From Avichristensenella sp031550535 (GTDB lineage Bacteria; Bacillota; Clostridia; Christensenellales; Aristaeellaceae), in the NCBI GenBank assembly GCA_031550535.1, contig JAVBOM010000028.1, positions 1 through 64,000 on the forward strand: 64,000 nucleotides of DNA, written 5' to 3'. Shown piece by piece: positions 22,982 to 32,533 of this stretch; positions within the stretch are counted from its first letter, which is position 1; each line of letters begins with the position of its first letter. Both the position numbers and the translations under genes were made by a program. Below the pieces are notes generated by a model. That model searched no databases. It saw only the letters and a list, made by a program, of their open reading frames with translations, and had not been told where the DNA came from.

Positions 22982-23284
22982 ATGTTTCAGTCCAAGCTCG
23001 CGTCCGAACAGATGGATTTGCTCTGCGACGCCTTGGTCGCGGTGGAGGACCGGGAGACCGCCTACCGCCTGCTGGACGACCTCTGTACCATCGCGGAGGT
23101 GCAGGCCCTGTCCCAGCGCATACAGGTCGCGCGCATGCTCCGCGCCGGGGCGACGTATCAGGAGATCGTCCACCGGACCGGGGCGAGCACCGCCACCATC
23201 AGCCGCGTAAACCGCTGCCTGACCTACGGTGCGGAGGGGTATTCCCGTATTCTCACAATGTTGGACAATCAGGAGGGACGCTAA
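22982..23284 (+). CDS. yerC: YerC/YecD-family TrpR-like DNA-binding protein
   Basis: A 100-residue protein of the YerC/YecD family, which shares the TrpR fold. The helix-turn-helix is in GATYQEIVHRTGASTATISRVNRCL (residues about 58-82), preceded by the helices around LCTIAEVQALSQRIQVARML. ATG 22982 is chosen because GGAGG stands 7 nt before it; ATG 22976 lies on that site. Its stop overlaps the pcrA start as TAATG. The yerC-pcrA-ligA order is conserved in Bacillota. The target of YerC is not well known. Confidence 0.92.
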   Translation: MFQSKLASEQMDLLCDALVAVEDRETAYRLLDDLCTIAEVQALSQRIQVARMLRAGATYQEIVHRTGASTATISRVNRCLTYGAEGYSRILTMLDNQEGR

Positions 23285-25551
23285 TGGATCTCACAGGGCT
23301 GAACCCTGAACAGCGGCAGGCCGTCATCACCACGGAGGGGCCGGTGCTCGTGCTGGCGGGCGCGGGATCGGGCAAGACGCGCGCGCTGACGCACCGCGTC
23401 GCGTATCTCCTGGAGAAGGGCGTACCCGCCTACCAGATTCTTGCCATCACGTTTACGAACAAAGCCGCCAAGGAGATGCGGGAACGCATTGACAGGCTGA
23501 CGGGCGGGCAGGCGGGGGACATGTGGGTATCCACGTTCCACGCATGCTGCACGCGCATGCTCCGGCGCGACATTGAAAAAATAGGCTACCAGCGGGCGTT
23601 CTCGATTTATGACGACGACGACCAGATGTCCGTCATCAAGGAACTGCTCAAAAAAGAGATGAACATCGACGAGAAGTTCCTGCCCCCGCGCGAAGTGAAA
23701 TCCAAGATTTCCGACGCGAAGAACAAGCTGCTCTCGCCGGACGAGTGGTTTCAGCAGTCCGCCAAGGACTACCGCTGCCAGCTTATCTCCGACGTGTACC
23801 GCGAATATGAGGTCCGCCTGCGCACGTCCAACGCGCTGGACTTTGACGACCTGCTCGTCAAGACGCTGGAATTGTTCACCGCGCACCCGCCGGTTCTGGA
23901 CGCGTACAGGAACCGCTTCCGGTACATCCACGTGGACGAGTATCAGGATACGAACTACGCGCAGTACATGCTGGTGCGCCTGCTGGCGGGTGACGCGCGC
24001 AACATCTGCGTCGTGGGCGACGACGACCAGTCCGTCTACGGCTGGCGCGGCGCGGACATCCGCAACATTCTGGAGTTCGAGCAGGATTTCCCGGATGCCG
24101 TGGTCATCAAATTGGAGCAAAACTACCGCTCCACCACGAACATTCTGGACGCAGCCAACAACATCATCGCGCACAACGAGGGCCGCAAGGAGAAAAAGCT
24201 GTGGACCGAGATCGGCGAGGGCGCGCCCATCCGGCTGTTCAGCGCCGGGGATGAGCGGGAGGAGGCCGCGTGGGTCTGTGACCGCATTCACCAGAGCCGC
24301 CAGTCGGGCGAGGACTTTGGCTCCGTCGCGGTGCTGTACCGCATGCACGCGCAGTCCCGCGTGCTGGAAGAAATGCTCGTGCGCGCCAGCATCCCGTATC
24401 GCGTGTTCGGCGGCACGAAGTTCTACGACCGGCGCGAGGTCAAGGACGTGATCGCGTACCTGCGCGCGCTGGTGAACCCCGCGGACGACGTATCGCTCCG
24501 CCGCATCATCAACACGCCGCGCCGCGCCATCGGGGACGCGACCATCGCGGAGCTGTCCCGCAGTGCCGCTGAGGCGGATACATCGCTATTCAACGCCATG
24601 CTCGACCCGCCGGAGACGCTCGCGTCCCGCGCCAGAAAGAGCGTGGGCGACTTTGCCCTGCTACTGACCAAAATGATGGCGCTGAAAGACACAATGCCGC
24701 TGGATGTGTTCGTGCAGGCGCTGATCGACGAAACCAAGCTGGAGGCGCAGTACGCGCGCGAGGATTCCGAGGAGGCCAAAACGCGCATTGAGAACATCCG
24801 CGAGTTTGTCGGCGCGGTGCGGGAGTTCCGGGAGAAGACGGAGGACCCGACCCTGGAGGCGTTCCTGGAGAACGTGGCGCTCGTGTCCGACCTGGACAAC
24901 CTGACGGATCAGCAGCAGGCAGTCACGCTGATGACGCTGCACAGCGCCAAGGGGCTGGAGTTTGACACCGTGTTCCTGATCGGCATGGAGCAGGGGCTTT
25001 TCCCGTCGAACCTCGCGATCAACGAGGACCGGCTGGAGGAGGAGCGCCGCCTGGCGTATGTCGGCATCACCCGCGCGCGCAAGGAGCTGTTCCTCTCCTA
25101 CGCCCAGCAGCGCATGCTGTACAACCAGATGCAGCGCAACGCCGTTTCCCAGTTCATCGAGGAGATTCCCAGGCGTCTGCTCGACACGGAGTGGATGAAG
25201 CGGCCGCAGCCCATCGCCAACCCGGCTGTGCGCACGCGCGAGCAGATTGTGGCGCAGCGGGCCGCGCAAACCATCTCGCGCGACTTTGTGGGCGGCCGCT
25301 CCGGCGCGCTGCACATCCCGGGCGTGCAGCAGGGGTTTTCGCCGTCCCTGGCGCGGAAGTTCGCGGACCAGGCGGCGCAGGTCGCGCTCTTTAAGCCCGG
25401 CGACCGCGTGCTGCACCGGAAGTTTGGCGAGGGCGACGTGATTGAGATTCGCGGCCAGGGCAGCGAATGCCGCATCGTGATTGAGTTCGTGGCCTACGGC
25501 TTAAAGGAGTTCTCGGCGAGCATCGCCCCGATTGTAAAAGTGGAGGCGTAA
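23284..25551 (+). CDS. pcrA: PcrA/UvrD ATP-dependent DNA helicase
   Basis: A 755-residue superfamily 1A 3'-5' helicase acting in repair, replication-transcription conflicts and RecA removal. Motifs in order: LNPEQRQAV (Q motif), AGAGSGKT (about residues 25-32), TFTNKAAKEM, VDEYQDTN (about 218), GDDDQSVYGWRGAD, LEQNYRSTTNILDAAN, VTLMTLHSAKGLEF and EERRLAYVGITRARKELFLSYA. The C-terminus is the Tudor-like RNA-polymerase-binding tail of PcrA (FKPGDRVLHRKFGEGDVIEI). AGGAGGG lies 6 nt before the ATG. A longer frame back to 22582 is not coding. ligA starts 5 nt after its stop. Confidence 0.97.
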   Translation: MDLTGLNPEQRQAVITTEGPVLVLAGAGSGKTRALTHRVAYLLEKGVPAYQILAITFTNKAAKEMRERIDRLTGGQAGDMWVSTFHACCTRMLRRDIEKIGYQRAFSIYDDDDQMSVIKELLKKEMNIDEKFLPPREVKSKISDAKNKLLSPDEWFQQSAKDYRCQLISDVYREYEVRLRTSNALDFDDLLVKTLELFTAHPPVLDAYRNRFRYIHVDEYQDTNYAQYMLVRLLAGDARNICVVGDDDQSVYGWRGADIRNILEFEQDFPDAVVIKLEQNYRSTTNILDAANNIIAHNEGRKEKKLWTEIGEGAPIRLFSAGDEREEAAWVCDRIHQSRQSGEDFGSVAVLYRMHAQSRVLEEMLVRASIPYRVFGGTKFYDRREVKDVIAYLRALVNPADDVSLRRIINTPRRAIGDATIAELSRSAAEADTSLFNAMLDPPETLASRARKSVGDFALLLTKMMALKDTMPLDVFVQALIDETKLEAQYAREDSEEAKTRIENIREFVGAVREFREKTEDPTLEAFLENVALVSDLDNLTDQQQAVTLMTLHSAKGLEFDTVFLIGMEQGLFPSNLAINEDRLEEERRLAYVGITRARKELFLSYAQQRMLYNQMQRNAVSQFIEEIPRRLLDTEWMKRPQPIANPAVRTREQIVAQRAAQTISRDFVGGRSGALHIPGVQQGFSPSLARKFADQAAQVALFKPGDRVLHRKFGEGDVIEIRGQGSECRIVIEFVAYGLKEFSASIAPIVKVEA

Positions 25552-25556
25552 GCCTG

Positions 25557-27560
25557 ATGGAACGGCAAACCCGTGATGGTAACTCCATGCGCGCGCTGGT
25601 CGATCGCCTGAACGAGACCGCGCGCGCCTACTATGTGGAGGATGCGCCGCTCATCTCCGACAAGGAATGGGACGCGCTGTATGATGAGCTGGTCCGGCTG
25701 GAAGCGGAGACGGGCGAGCGCCTGCCGGACAGCCCGACCCGCCGCGTGGGCGGGGAGCCGCTGCCCGGCTTTGCGCCGTACCGGCACGAGGCGCGGCTGT
25801 GGAGCCTGGACAAGGCGCAGAGCGAAGGCGCGCTGCGCGACTGGGCGGCGCGGGCGGAAAAGCTCTGGCTGATGGCAATCGACGGCGGGGCAGTGCTCCC
25901 GCCGCTTTCGTATGCCGTGGAGTACAAGTTTGACGGGCTGACGATCAGCCTGACGTATGACGGCGGCGTGCTGACACAGGCAGCCACGCGCGGCAACGGC
26001 GAGGTGGGGGAGGCCATCCTGGATCAGGCGCGGACGATCCGGTCCGTGCCGCTGACGATCCCCTACAAGGGCCATCTGATCGTGCAGGGCGAGGGCATCA
26101 TGCGGCTGTCGGCCCTCGCGGCGTACAACAAGACGGCGGACGAGCCGCTGAAGAACGCGCGCAACGGCGCGGCGGGCGCGCTGCGGAACCTCGACCCGCG
26201 CGTGACGGCGAAGCGCCGCCTGGACGCGTTCCTGTATAATATCACCCGGCCGGAGGACGTGGGCCTGACGGATCACATGCAGATGTGGGCGTTCCTGAAG
26301 GAGAACGGGTTCCCCATAAGCCCGCTGGCTGAACAGGTCGCGACGATCGACGAGGCGATCGCGATCATCCGCGAGGTGGAGGGGGAACGAACGACACTGG
26401 ATTTCCTGATCGACGGCGTCGTGATCAAGATCGCGGACTTCGCAACGCGGGACGCGCTGGGGACGACGGACAAGTTCCCGCGCTGGGCCGTGGCGTACAA
26501 ATTCGAGGCTGAGGAGACGACGACGCGGCTGCTGGACGTGACATGGGAGCTCGGCCGCACGGGAAAGCTGACGCCGCTGGCGCACTTGGAGCCGGTGGAG
26601 CTGGCCGGGGTGACCGTCCGCCGCGCGACGCTGAACAACTGGGGCGACGTGCAGCGCAAGCGGGTGCGCGTGGGCTGCCGCGTGTTCATCCGCCGGTCTA
26701 ACGACGTGATCCCGGAGATCCTGGGTAGAACGCCCGAGGAGGAGCCGGACGAGCGTGATGTCGAACTCCCCGCCGCTTGCCCCGCGTGCGGCGCGCCGGT
26801 GGAGGCGCGTGGCGCGCACCTGTTCTGCACCGGGCACGACTGCAAGCCGCGCATGGTGGCGGAGCTGGCGCACTTCGCGGGGCGGGACGCGATGGACATT
26901 GAGACGTTCAGCGACAAGACTGCCGCGCTGCTGTATGACGAGCGGGGCGTGCGCAGCCCGTCGGACCTGTTCGCCCTGACGGCGGAACAGATCGTCGGCC
27001 TGCCCGGCATGGGCGAAAAGAAGGCCGCGAACCTGCTGGCCGCGCTGGAAGGGGCCAAAACCCGGCCGCTGGACGCGTTCGTGTTCGCGCTGGGCATCCC
27101 GGGCGTGGGGCGCAAGACCGCGCGCGATCTCGCGAAGCGGTTCGGCACGCTGGACGCGCTCCGTGGGGCGGACCTGGACACGCTGACCCAGATACCCGAG
27201 GTGGGCGGCATCATCGCGCAGAACATTGTGGAGTTTTTCGCCGACCCGGCAGAGGCGGACGAGGTGGATCGGCTGCTCGCGGCGGGCATCGCGCCCGAGG
27301 CCGTGGAGGTAGCGCAGGGCGGCGCGTTCCAGGGCAGGACGGTCGTGGTGACCGGGTCGCTCACGTCCATGACGCGGCAGGAGGCCGAGCGCGCCATCGA
27401 GGCGGCGGGCGGCAAGGCCGCCGGGAGCGTATCCAAGAAGACGTCGCTCGTGGTCGCGGGCGAGGCCGCCGGTAGTAAGCTGGCCAAGGCCGAGGCGCTC
27501 GGCGTGCTCATCGTCACGGAGGAAGAGTTCCTTTTGATGCTGCAACCGAATGAGCCATAG
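25557..27560 (+). CDS. ligA: NAD+-dependent DNA ligase LigA
   Basis: A 667-residue replicative ligase. The N-terminal Ia domain contains YYVEDAPLISDKEWDALYDEL, which binds NMN. The adenylated lysine is K124 in EYKFDGL. The OB fold is followed by a four-cysteine zinc finger (CPACGAPV and CTGHDC), the helix-hairpin-helix domains (LPGMGEKKAANLL, IPGVGRKTARDLAKRFG, IPEVGGIIAQNI) and a C-terminal BRCT domain from about residue 590 (GRTVVVTGSL). It is complete and normal in length, encoded directly after pcrA. Confidence 0.97.
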   Translation: MERQTRDGNSMRALVDRLNETARAYYVEDAPLISDKEWDALYDELVRLEAETGERLPDSPTRRVGGEPLPGFAPYRHEARLWSLDKAQSEGALRDWAARAEKLWLMAIDGGAVLPPLSYAVEYKFDGLTISLTYDGGVLTQAATRGNGEVGEAILDQARTIRSVPLTIPYKGHLIVQGEGIMRLSALAAYNKTADEPLKNARNGAAGALRNLDPRVTAKRRLDAFLYNITRPEDVGLTDHMQMWAFLKENGFPISPLAEQVATIDEAIAIIREVEGERTTLDFLIDGVVIKIADFATRDALGTTDKFPRWAVAYKFEAEETTTRLLDVTWELGRTGKLTPLAHLEPVELAGVTVRRATLNNWGDVQRKRVRVGCRVFIRRSNDVIPEILGRTPEEEPDERDVELPAACPACGAPVEARGAHLFCTGHDCKPRMVAELAHFAGRDAMDIETFSDKTAALLYDERGVRSPSDLFALTAEQIVGLPGMGEKKAANLLAALEGAKTRPLDAFVFALGIPGVGRKTARDLAKRFGTLDALRGADLDTLTQIPEVGGIIAQNIVEFFADPAEADEVDRLLAAGIAPEAVEVAQGGAFQGRTVVVTGSLTSMTRQEAERAIEAAGGKAAGSVSKKTSLVVAGEAAGSKLAKAEALGVLIVTEEEFLLMLQPNEP

Positions 27561-29850
27561 CCCCATGGAGAAGCGCGCATGCACCGCGTCGGTGCGCACG
27601 GTGGTGGAGTTCGCGCTGCTATCGGGCAGCCTGATGCCCGGCGCGCAGATCGCCCGCATGCGGGAGGGCACGCTGGGCCACCAGGCGCGGCAACGGGCCC
27701 TGCCGGACGCGGAGGCGGAAGTCACGGTGCGCGGCCAGGTGGAGGGCGAGGCGGTGTCGCTTGCCGTCAGCGGGCGGATCGACCTGCTGTACGCGCGGGA
27801 CGGCGTGCCGGTGGTGGAGGAAATCAAGCTGGCCCCCGGGGGTGACCCACCGGAAGCCGCCGTGCCGGTGCACCGCGCGCAGGCCGTGTGCTACGGGCAC
27901 ATGCTGGGCGTTCCGCGCGCGATTATCCGCGTGCTGTATGTGCGGACGGATGGCTCGGAGGTCGCGGCGTTTGAGGAAACGATGGACGCCCCGGCGCTTT
28001 CCCAGGCGTTCATGCGCTTTGTCGCACCGTATCTGGCGATGGTGGAGGAGCGCGCGCGCTGGCGGGAAGCCCGCGACGTGTCCATCCGGGCGCTGCCGTT
28101 CCCGTTTGAGGGCTATCGCGCCGGACAGCGGGAAATGGCCGTGCAGGCGTATTGGGCCATCAAAAGCAAAAAGCGCCTGTTCGCGCAGGCGCCCACGGGT
28201 ACGGGTAAGACAGCGGCTGCGCTGTTTCCGGCGCTGAAGGCGCTCGGCGAGGGGCTGACCGGACAAATTTTTTATTTGACAGCGCGCACCACAGCGCAAC
28301 AAAACGCAACCGCCGCTATAGAGCGTATGCGGGAGAGCGGCCTGCGGCTACGCGCGCTGTCGCTGACGGCGAAAGAAAAAATCTGTCCCTTCGCGGCGGG
28401 GGAGGCCGCGTGGCGCTGCGATGTGCTGCGCTGCCCGTGCGCGGAGGGCTTTTTTGACCGTCTGCCGGACGCGCTGGCGGACATGCGCGGCCGGGATGAC
28501 TGGACGCGGGAAGCCGTCGAGGCCGTTGCCACGGCGCACGGCGTTTGCCCGTTTGAGTTCGCGCTGTCGCTGTGCGAGGAGGCCGACGCGGTCCTGTGCG
28601 ACTACAACTACGCGTTCGACCCGGCGGCGCGCATCCGGCGCATTTTCCAGTGGACGACGAACGTGACGCTGCTGGTGGACGAGGCGCACAATCTGCCAGA
28701 CCGGGGGCGGTCGATGCTGTCGGCGGAGCTTTCCGGCGGGGCGCTGCGGGAAGCGCGCCGCGCCGCCGGGAAGGCCCTTGGCCGCAAGGCACCGGTGTAC
28801 CGTGCGCTGACGGCGCTGATCGCTTGGGTGGAGGGACAGGAGCCGGGCGGGCGGAGCGGGAAGCCGGACGCGCTCGCGCCGCTGGTGTCGGATTGCCTGG
28901 ACGCGGCGCTGGACGCGCTGCGGACGGTATGGCTGGGCGATTTGCCCAGGACGCTGATCGCGGCGGCGAGCGCGCTGGAGCGGTTTGACGAGCGGTACGC
29001 GCTGCTGGTGGGCCGCGAGGGCAAATCGACGAACGTGCTGCTGTTCTGCCTGGACCCCGCGCCGCACTTTCGGGACGCGACGAAGAAGCTGCGCGGGTGC
29101 GTGTTCTTCTCCGCGACGCTGACGCCGCTTTCCGCGTGGCGGGACGCGATTGGCGGGGGGGAGGACGACGGGCTGCTGTCGCTGCCGTCACCGTTCCCGG
29201 CGGAAAACCTGCTGGTGCTGCGACACGCGGTGTCCACGCGCTACCGGGCGCGGGAGGGGACGGCCGGGGCTGTGGCGGACGCGATTCTCGCGATGGCGCG
29301 AGCCCGGCCCGGCAACTACCTCGCGTGCTTCCCGTCGTACGCGTACCTGCGCCGCGTGCGCGAGGAGATCGAGGTGCGCGGGGCGGAGGATGTGGCGCTG
29401 CATGTGCAGAAGGGCGGCATGGACGAGGCGGCGCGGGAGGCGTATCTGGACGCGTTCGCGCCGAGGGATGCGGGCGCGCTGCTCGGGCTGATCGTGCTGG
29501 GCGGCGTGTTCGGCGAGGGCGTGGATCTCCCGGGGGAGCGGCTGTCCGGCGTAGCGATTGTGGGCGTCGGGCTGCCGCAGGTGTGCCCGGAGCGGGAGTT
29601 GCTGCGGGGGTACTATCAGGAGACGCTATCGGAAGGGTTCGCCCACGCGTACCGGTATCCTGGCATGAACAAGGTGTTGCAGGCCGTGGGCCGGGTGATC
29701 CGCACGGAGACGGACCGGGGCGTGGCGCTGCTGATCGACGACCGGTTTTTGCACCGTGAATATGCGAAGCTGATGCCGTATTGGTGGAGAAGCGCGGAGG
29801 TCGTGCGCGGGGCGGGGGAGATCGGGGCGCGGTGCAGGGCGTTTTGGTGA
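27550..29850 (+). CDS. PD-(D/E)XK nuclease-XPD/DinG helicase fusion
   Basis: A 766-residue DNA repair enzyme candidate. Residues about 45-130 carry a RecB/Cas4-like nuclease core: GRID, then VVEEIKL and HRAQAVCYGHML (the D, ExK and QxxxY motifs). Then comes an XPD/Rad3-type helicase with Walker A APTGTGKT (about residue 214), iron-sulphur cysteines in KICPF, CDVLRCPC and GVCPF, the DEAH box LLVDEAHNLPDRGRS and motif VI near NKVLQAVGRVIRTETDRG. It overlaps ligA by 11 nt. The start is ATG 27550 or 27565; neither has a strong ribosome site, so coupling to ligA is likely. Such helicases open damaged DNA 5'-3'. Confidence 0.88.
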   Translation: MSHSPMEKRACTASVRTVVEFALLSGSLMPGAQIARMREGTLGHQARQRALPDAEAEVTVRGQVEGEAVSLAVSGRIDLLYARDGVPVVEEIKLAPGGDPPEAAVPVHRAQAVCYGHMLGVPRAIIRVLYVRTDGSEVAAFEETMDAPALSQAFMRFVAPYLAMVEERARWREARDVSIRALPFPFEGYRAGQREMAVQAYWAIKSKKRLFAQAPTGTGKTAAALFPALKALGEGLTGQIFYLTARTTAQQNATAAIERMRESGLRLRALSLTAKEKICPFAAGEAAWRCDVLRCPCAEGFFDRLPDALADMRGRDDWTREAVEAVATAHGVCPFEFALSLCEEADAVLCDYNYAFDPAARIRRIFQWTTNVTLLVDEAHNLPDRGRSMLSAELSGGALREARRAAGKALGRKAPVYRALTALIAWVEGQEPGGRSGKPDALAPLVSDCLDAALDALRTVWLGDLPRTLIAAASALERFDERYALLVGREGKSTNVLLFCLDPAPHFRDATKKLRGCVFFSATLTPLSAWRDAIGGGEDDGLLSLPSPFPAENLLVLRHAVSTRYRAREGTAGAVADAILAMARARPGNYLACFPSYAYLRRVREEIEVRGAEDVALHVQKGGMDEAAREAYLDAFAPRDAGALLGLIVLGGVFGEGVDLPGERLSGVAIVGVGLPQVCPERELLRGYYQETLSEGFAHAYRYPGMNKVLQAVGRVIRTETDRGVALLIDDRFLHREYAKLMPYWWRSAEVVRGAGEIGARCRAFW

Positions 29851-29888
29851 CGCGGCGACCGCGCGCGAAGCCGGAGGGGGGGTACGCG

Positions 29889-30371
29889 GTGCCCAAGGTG
29901 TACATCATCGGCATTGTCGCTAGCGGCAAGACCACGCTCGCCCGCAGGCTTTCCAAGGAATGGAACGTGCCGCACTATGAACTGGACTGCGTCGTTCACG
30001 TGGGCGCGGGACGGGAGCAATACAAGCGCACACCCGAGCAACAGGTACAGGAGATTCTTAGGATCGACCGCGAAGGGGACTGGATTATCGAGGGGACGTA
30101 CCGGGAAAGCTGTAGGTGCGTGCTGGACCTCGCGGACCGGATCATCTTCCTGGACCCGCCGCTTTGGCTGCGCAGGATACGGATTTTCACGCGGTATGTC
30201 AAGCAGCGGCTCGGGATCGAGGCGTGCCATTATCGGTCGAACCTGTGGATGCTGCGCAAAATGTACGCGTGGACGCACGCGTTTGAAAAGGATCGCTCCG
30301 GGTTCGAGGCCATGCTCGCGGGCTACGGCGATAAGGTCGTTAAAATCCGGAATCCCGGGTCGTTCTCGTAG
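29889..30371 (+). CDS. Small P-loop kinase (FlaR/adenylate-kinase-like)
   Basis: A 160-residue protein. Walker A is IIGIVASGKTTLARRLSKE at the N-terminus, followed by the pattern ELDCVVHV, WIIEGTYRES and RIIFLDPPLWLRRIRIFTR, which matches the group annotated as DNA topology modulation protein FlaR-related, a nucleotide-kinase-like family. The start is GTG 29889 with GGAGGGG 7 nt upstream; the reading frame further upstream overlaps the helicase gene. The phosphoryl acceptor is unknown. Confidence 0.8.
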   Translation: MPKVYIIGIVASGKTTLARRLSKEWNVPHYELDCVVHVGAGREQYKRTPEQQVQEILRIDREGDWIIEGTYRESCRCVLDLADRIIFLDPPLWLRRIRIFTRYVKQRLGIEACHYRSNLWMLRKMYAWTHAFEKDRSGFEAMLAGYGDKVVKIRNPGSFS

Positions 30372-30462
30372 CGGCGAAACCGCCATTTTTTAGGCAAAAA
30401 TGATCTTCGCCGCGCATTTTCTGGTCACCCGTCACAACAACCTGTTTCTAATCATATTCTCA

Positions 30463-30491
30463 TTGCAAAAGCAGAAAGGATCGCTTACAAT
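30463..30491 (+). promoter_or_regulatory. Promoter of the MFS gene, implying a leaderless mRNA
   Basis: TTGCAA (30463-30468), a 17-nt spacer and TACAAT (30486-30491). The -10 ends 7 nt before ATG 30499, so transcription would begin at or next to the start codon. Confidence 0.55.
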
Positions 30492-30498
30492 AACGCCT

Positions 30499-31749
30499 AT
30501 GAGTACCAACACGCCGAAGAATAAACTGTGGACGAAAAACTTCACAATCATTACGCTCGGCACCGTTGTGTCGATGCTCGGCAACGCCATCAGCGGCTTC
30601 GCGATCGGTCTGATGGTGCTGGACTACGAGCAGTCCATATTCCTGTACGCGCTGCTGCTGGTGGTATACAATCTGCCGAAGATCATCATGCCGCTGGTGG
30701 CCGGGCCGTACCTGGACAACTTTTCCAGATCCAAGGTCATCTACACGCTGGATTTCGCGTCCTCCGGCATTTATCTGGGCATTTTCTTTCTGCTGCGCGG
30801 CGGGCTGTTCAGCTACGGGCCGTTCCTGCTGCTGGCGCTGCTGATCGGCACAATTGACAGCGTGTACCAGGTCGCGTACGAGAGCCTGTACCCCACGCTG
30901 ATCACGGAGGGGAACTACAGCAAGGCGTACTCCATCTCCAGCATGATTTACCCGGTTTCCGCCATCATGGTGCCGGTCGCCGCGTTCCTGTACGACCTGA
31001 ACGGCCGGGACGCGCTGCAGATCCTGTTCCTGTTCAATTCGGTGACGTTCTTCGCGGCGGCGGTGTTCGAGACGCAGATCAAAGCGCCGGAGTCGCACGT
31101 CAAGTCCGGCCTGGAGCGGTTTTCCTTCAAGCGGTTCAAGGACGAGTTCAAGGACGGGCTGTCCTACATCAACGGGGAAACGGGCCTGAAGGTCATCACG
31201 GCGTATTTTTTTGTGTCCATGTTCGCCACGGCGGCATCCAACACCGTGGTGTTGCCGTATTTCCAGAACCACTCGAATCTGGGCGTCATCTGGTACACGT
31301 ATGTGATGGGCGGCGCGGTGGTGGGGCAGTTCATCGGCGGCGCGCTGCAGTACCGGTTCAAATACCCCAGCAATCATAAGTTTCTAATTTCGATCGCGGT
31401 GTATATTGCCATCTGCGTGATGGAGGGCGGGTATCTGTTCCTGCCGGTGCTCGTGATGGCGGTGGTGAAGGTTTTCTCCGGCCTCCTGGCGATCACCACG
31501 TTCAACATCCGCGTGTCGTCCACGCAGAGCTATGTGCCGGACGCGTTCCGGGGCCGGTTCAATGGCTCGTTCCAGATGATCTGCACGCTGGGCACCATCG
31601 TGGGGCAGCTGCTATCCGGCTTCCTGGCGGACTACATCGGCGCGCGGCTGGTGCTGCTGGCGTTCATGTCGGTGAACCTGCTGGCCGTGTTTCTGATTAT
31701 GATGCCGGGGAAGAAGTACGTGATTCCGATTTATAACCGGGATGTGTGA
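30499..31749 (+). CDS. Major facilitator superfamily transporter
   Basis: A 416-residue membrane protein with about twelve spans in two halves. The start WTKNFTIITLGTVVSMLGNAISGFAIGLMVLDY is typical of the MFS_3/macrolide-efflux-like group, and the middle loop (FSFKRFKDEFKDGLSYINGETGL) matches that group. The substrate is unknown; a drug or small metabolite is probable. ATG 30499 has no Shine-Dalgarno sequence at normal spacing. A promoter whose -10 box ends 7 nt upstream suggests a leaderless message. Confidence 0.85.
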   Translation: MSTNTPKNKLWTKNFTIITLGTVVSMLGNAISGFAIGLMVLDYEQSIFLYALLLVVYNLPKIIMPLVAGPYLDNFSRSKVIYTLDFASSGIYLGIFFLLRGGLFSYGPFLLLALLIGTIDSVYQVAYESLYPTLITEGNYSKAYSISSMIYPVSAIMVPVAAFLYDLNGRDALQILFLFNSVTFFAAAVFETQIKAPESHVKSGLERFSFKRFKDEFKDGLSYINGETGLKVITAYFFVSMFATAASNTVVLPYFQNHSNLGVIWYTYVMGGAVVGQFIGGALQYRFKYPSNHKFLISIAVYIAICVMEGGYLFLPVLVMAVVKVFSGLLAITTFNIRVSSTQSYVPDAFRGRFNGSFQMICTLGTIVGQLLSGFLADYIGARLVLLAFMSVNLLAVFLIMMPGKKYVIPIYNRDV

Positions 31750-31759
31750 TCGCCGCGCC

Positions 31760-32521
31760 CTATAGCATCCCCGCCCTGATATCCGCTTCGTGCGCAAGGC
31801 AGTACGCATACGATTGCTCCATGAACGCGGTCATGTTCGTGGCGGTATACATGCCGTACAGCGTTTCCAGGATGGGCTTCCCTTCAACTTTCATCGTGTA
31901 GAAATAATCATACGCGCAGCCGCCCGCAAAATACGGGTTGATTTCGCTGAGCCTTTTGTCCCTGCGCATGATGGGATCGACAACCATCTCGCTCAGGACC
32001 CATTTCAGGTGCGGGTTCTCGTACTCCATTGCGTCGTCGTCAAAATGCGCGTGCCAAACATCAAACCACACAAAATGGATAATCTCATGCAGCGCCATGC
32101 CGAGCGCACCGCGGTGACTGTTCTTATAGAACACGTCGAACGAGGTGGTTTCGAGGTATCGCGGGCAGATGGGGTTGAGCGATATATGGCCGACGATGCG
32201 GTTGAACCTGTTTTGGCAATCGCACGGGAAGGCGTCCGAAAACGCGTCCACGATCGGATGCTTGTGAAGCTGCCAGTGGGCGTTGTACTGGACGATTTTC
32301 TCCGCGAACGCGCTTTCCTCCTGCGCGTAGAGCGCCTGAAGCGTTTCACGCAGATAGTCCGCCCTTTGTGGGACCGGTAGGGCGTCGAACTTTGCCCGGT
32401 CAAGCTGCGGGTAGCACGAAAACAACGCGCCGCTCCACCAGTCGCTTTGGTCGCCCTGCTGAAATTCCATGATGCTGTCGATGCTGTGGGCAAAGCCGGG
32501 GTTGGTGTACGTCAGTTCCAT
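31760..32521 (-). CDS. Putative zinc metallopeptidase (HEIIH motif)
   Basis: A 253-residue cytoplasmic protein of no named family I recognise. The motif MALHEIIHFVWFD (about residue 140) is a gluzincin-type HExxH zinc site. A glutamate in WVLSEMVVDPI, about 30 residues later, is well placed as the third ligand. No signal peptide or membrane span is seen. It could be an aminopeptidase-like or M1-like minimal metallopeptidase. It lies downstream of, and in the same direction as, the secreted beta-propeller gene, 13 nt apart. Confidence 0.6.
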   Translation of the reverse strand: MELTYTNPGFAHSIDSIMEFQQGDQSDWWSGALFSCYPQLDRAKFDALPVPQRADYLRETLQALYAQEESAFAEKIVQYNAHWQLHKHPIVDAFSDAFPCDCQNRFNRIVGHISLNPICPRYLETTSFDVFYKNSHRGALGMALHEIIHFVWFDVWHAHFDDDAMEYENPHLKWVLSEMVVDPIMRRDKRLSEINPYFAGGCAYDYFYTMKVEGKPILETLYGMYTATNMTAFMEQSYAYCLAHEADIRAGML

Positions 32522-32533
32522 AGAGAAAGCTCC

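Noticed and set aside
26273..29956. Long antisense frames over ligA and the nuclease-helicase gene
   Set aside because: They are Ser/Arg/Pro-rich shadows opposite well-supported enzymes.
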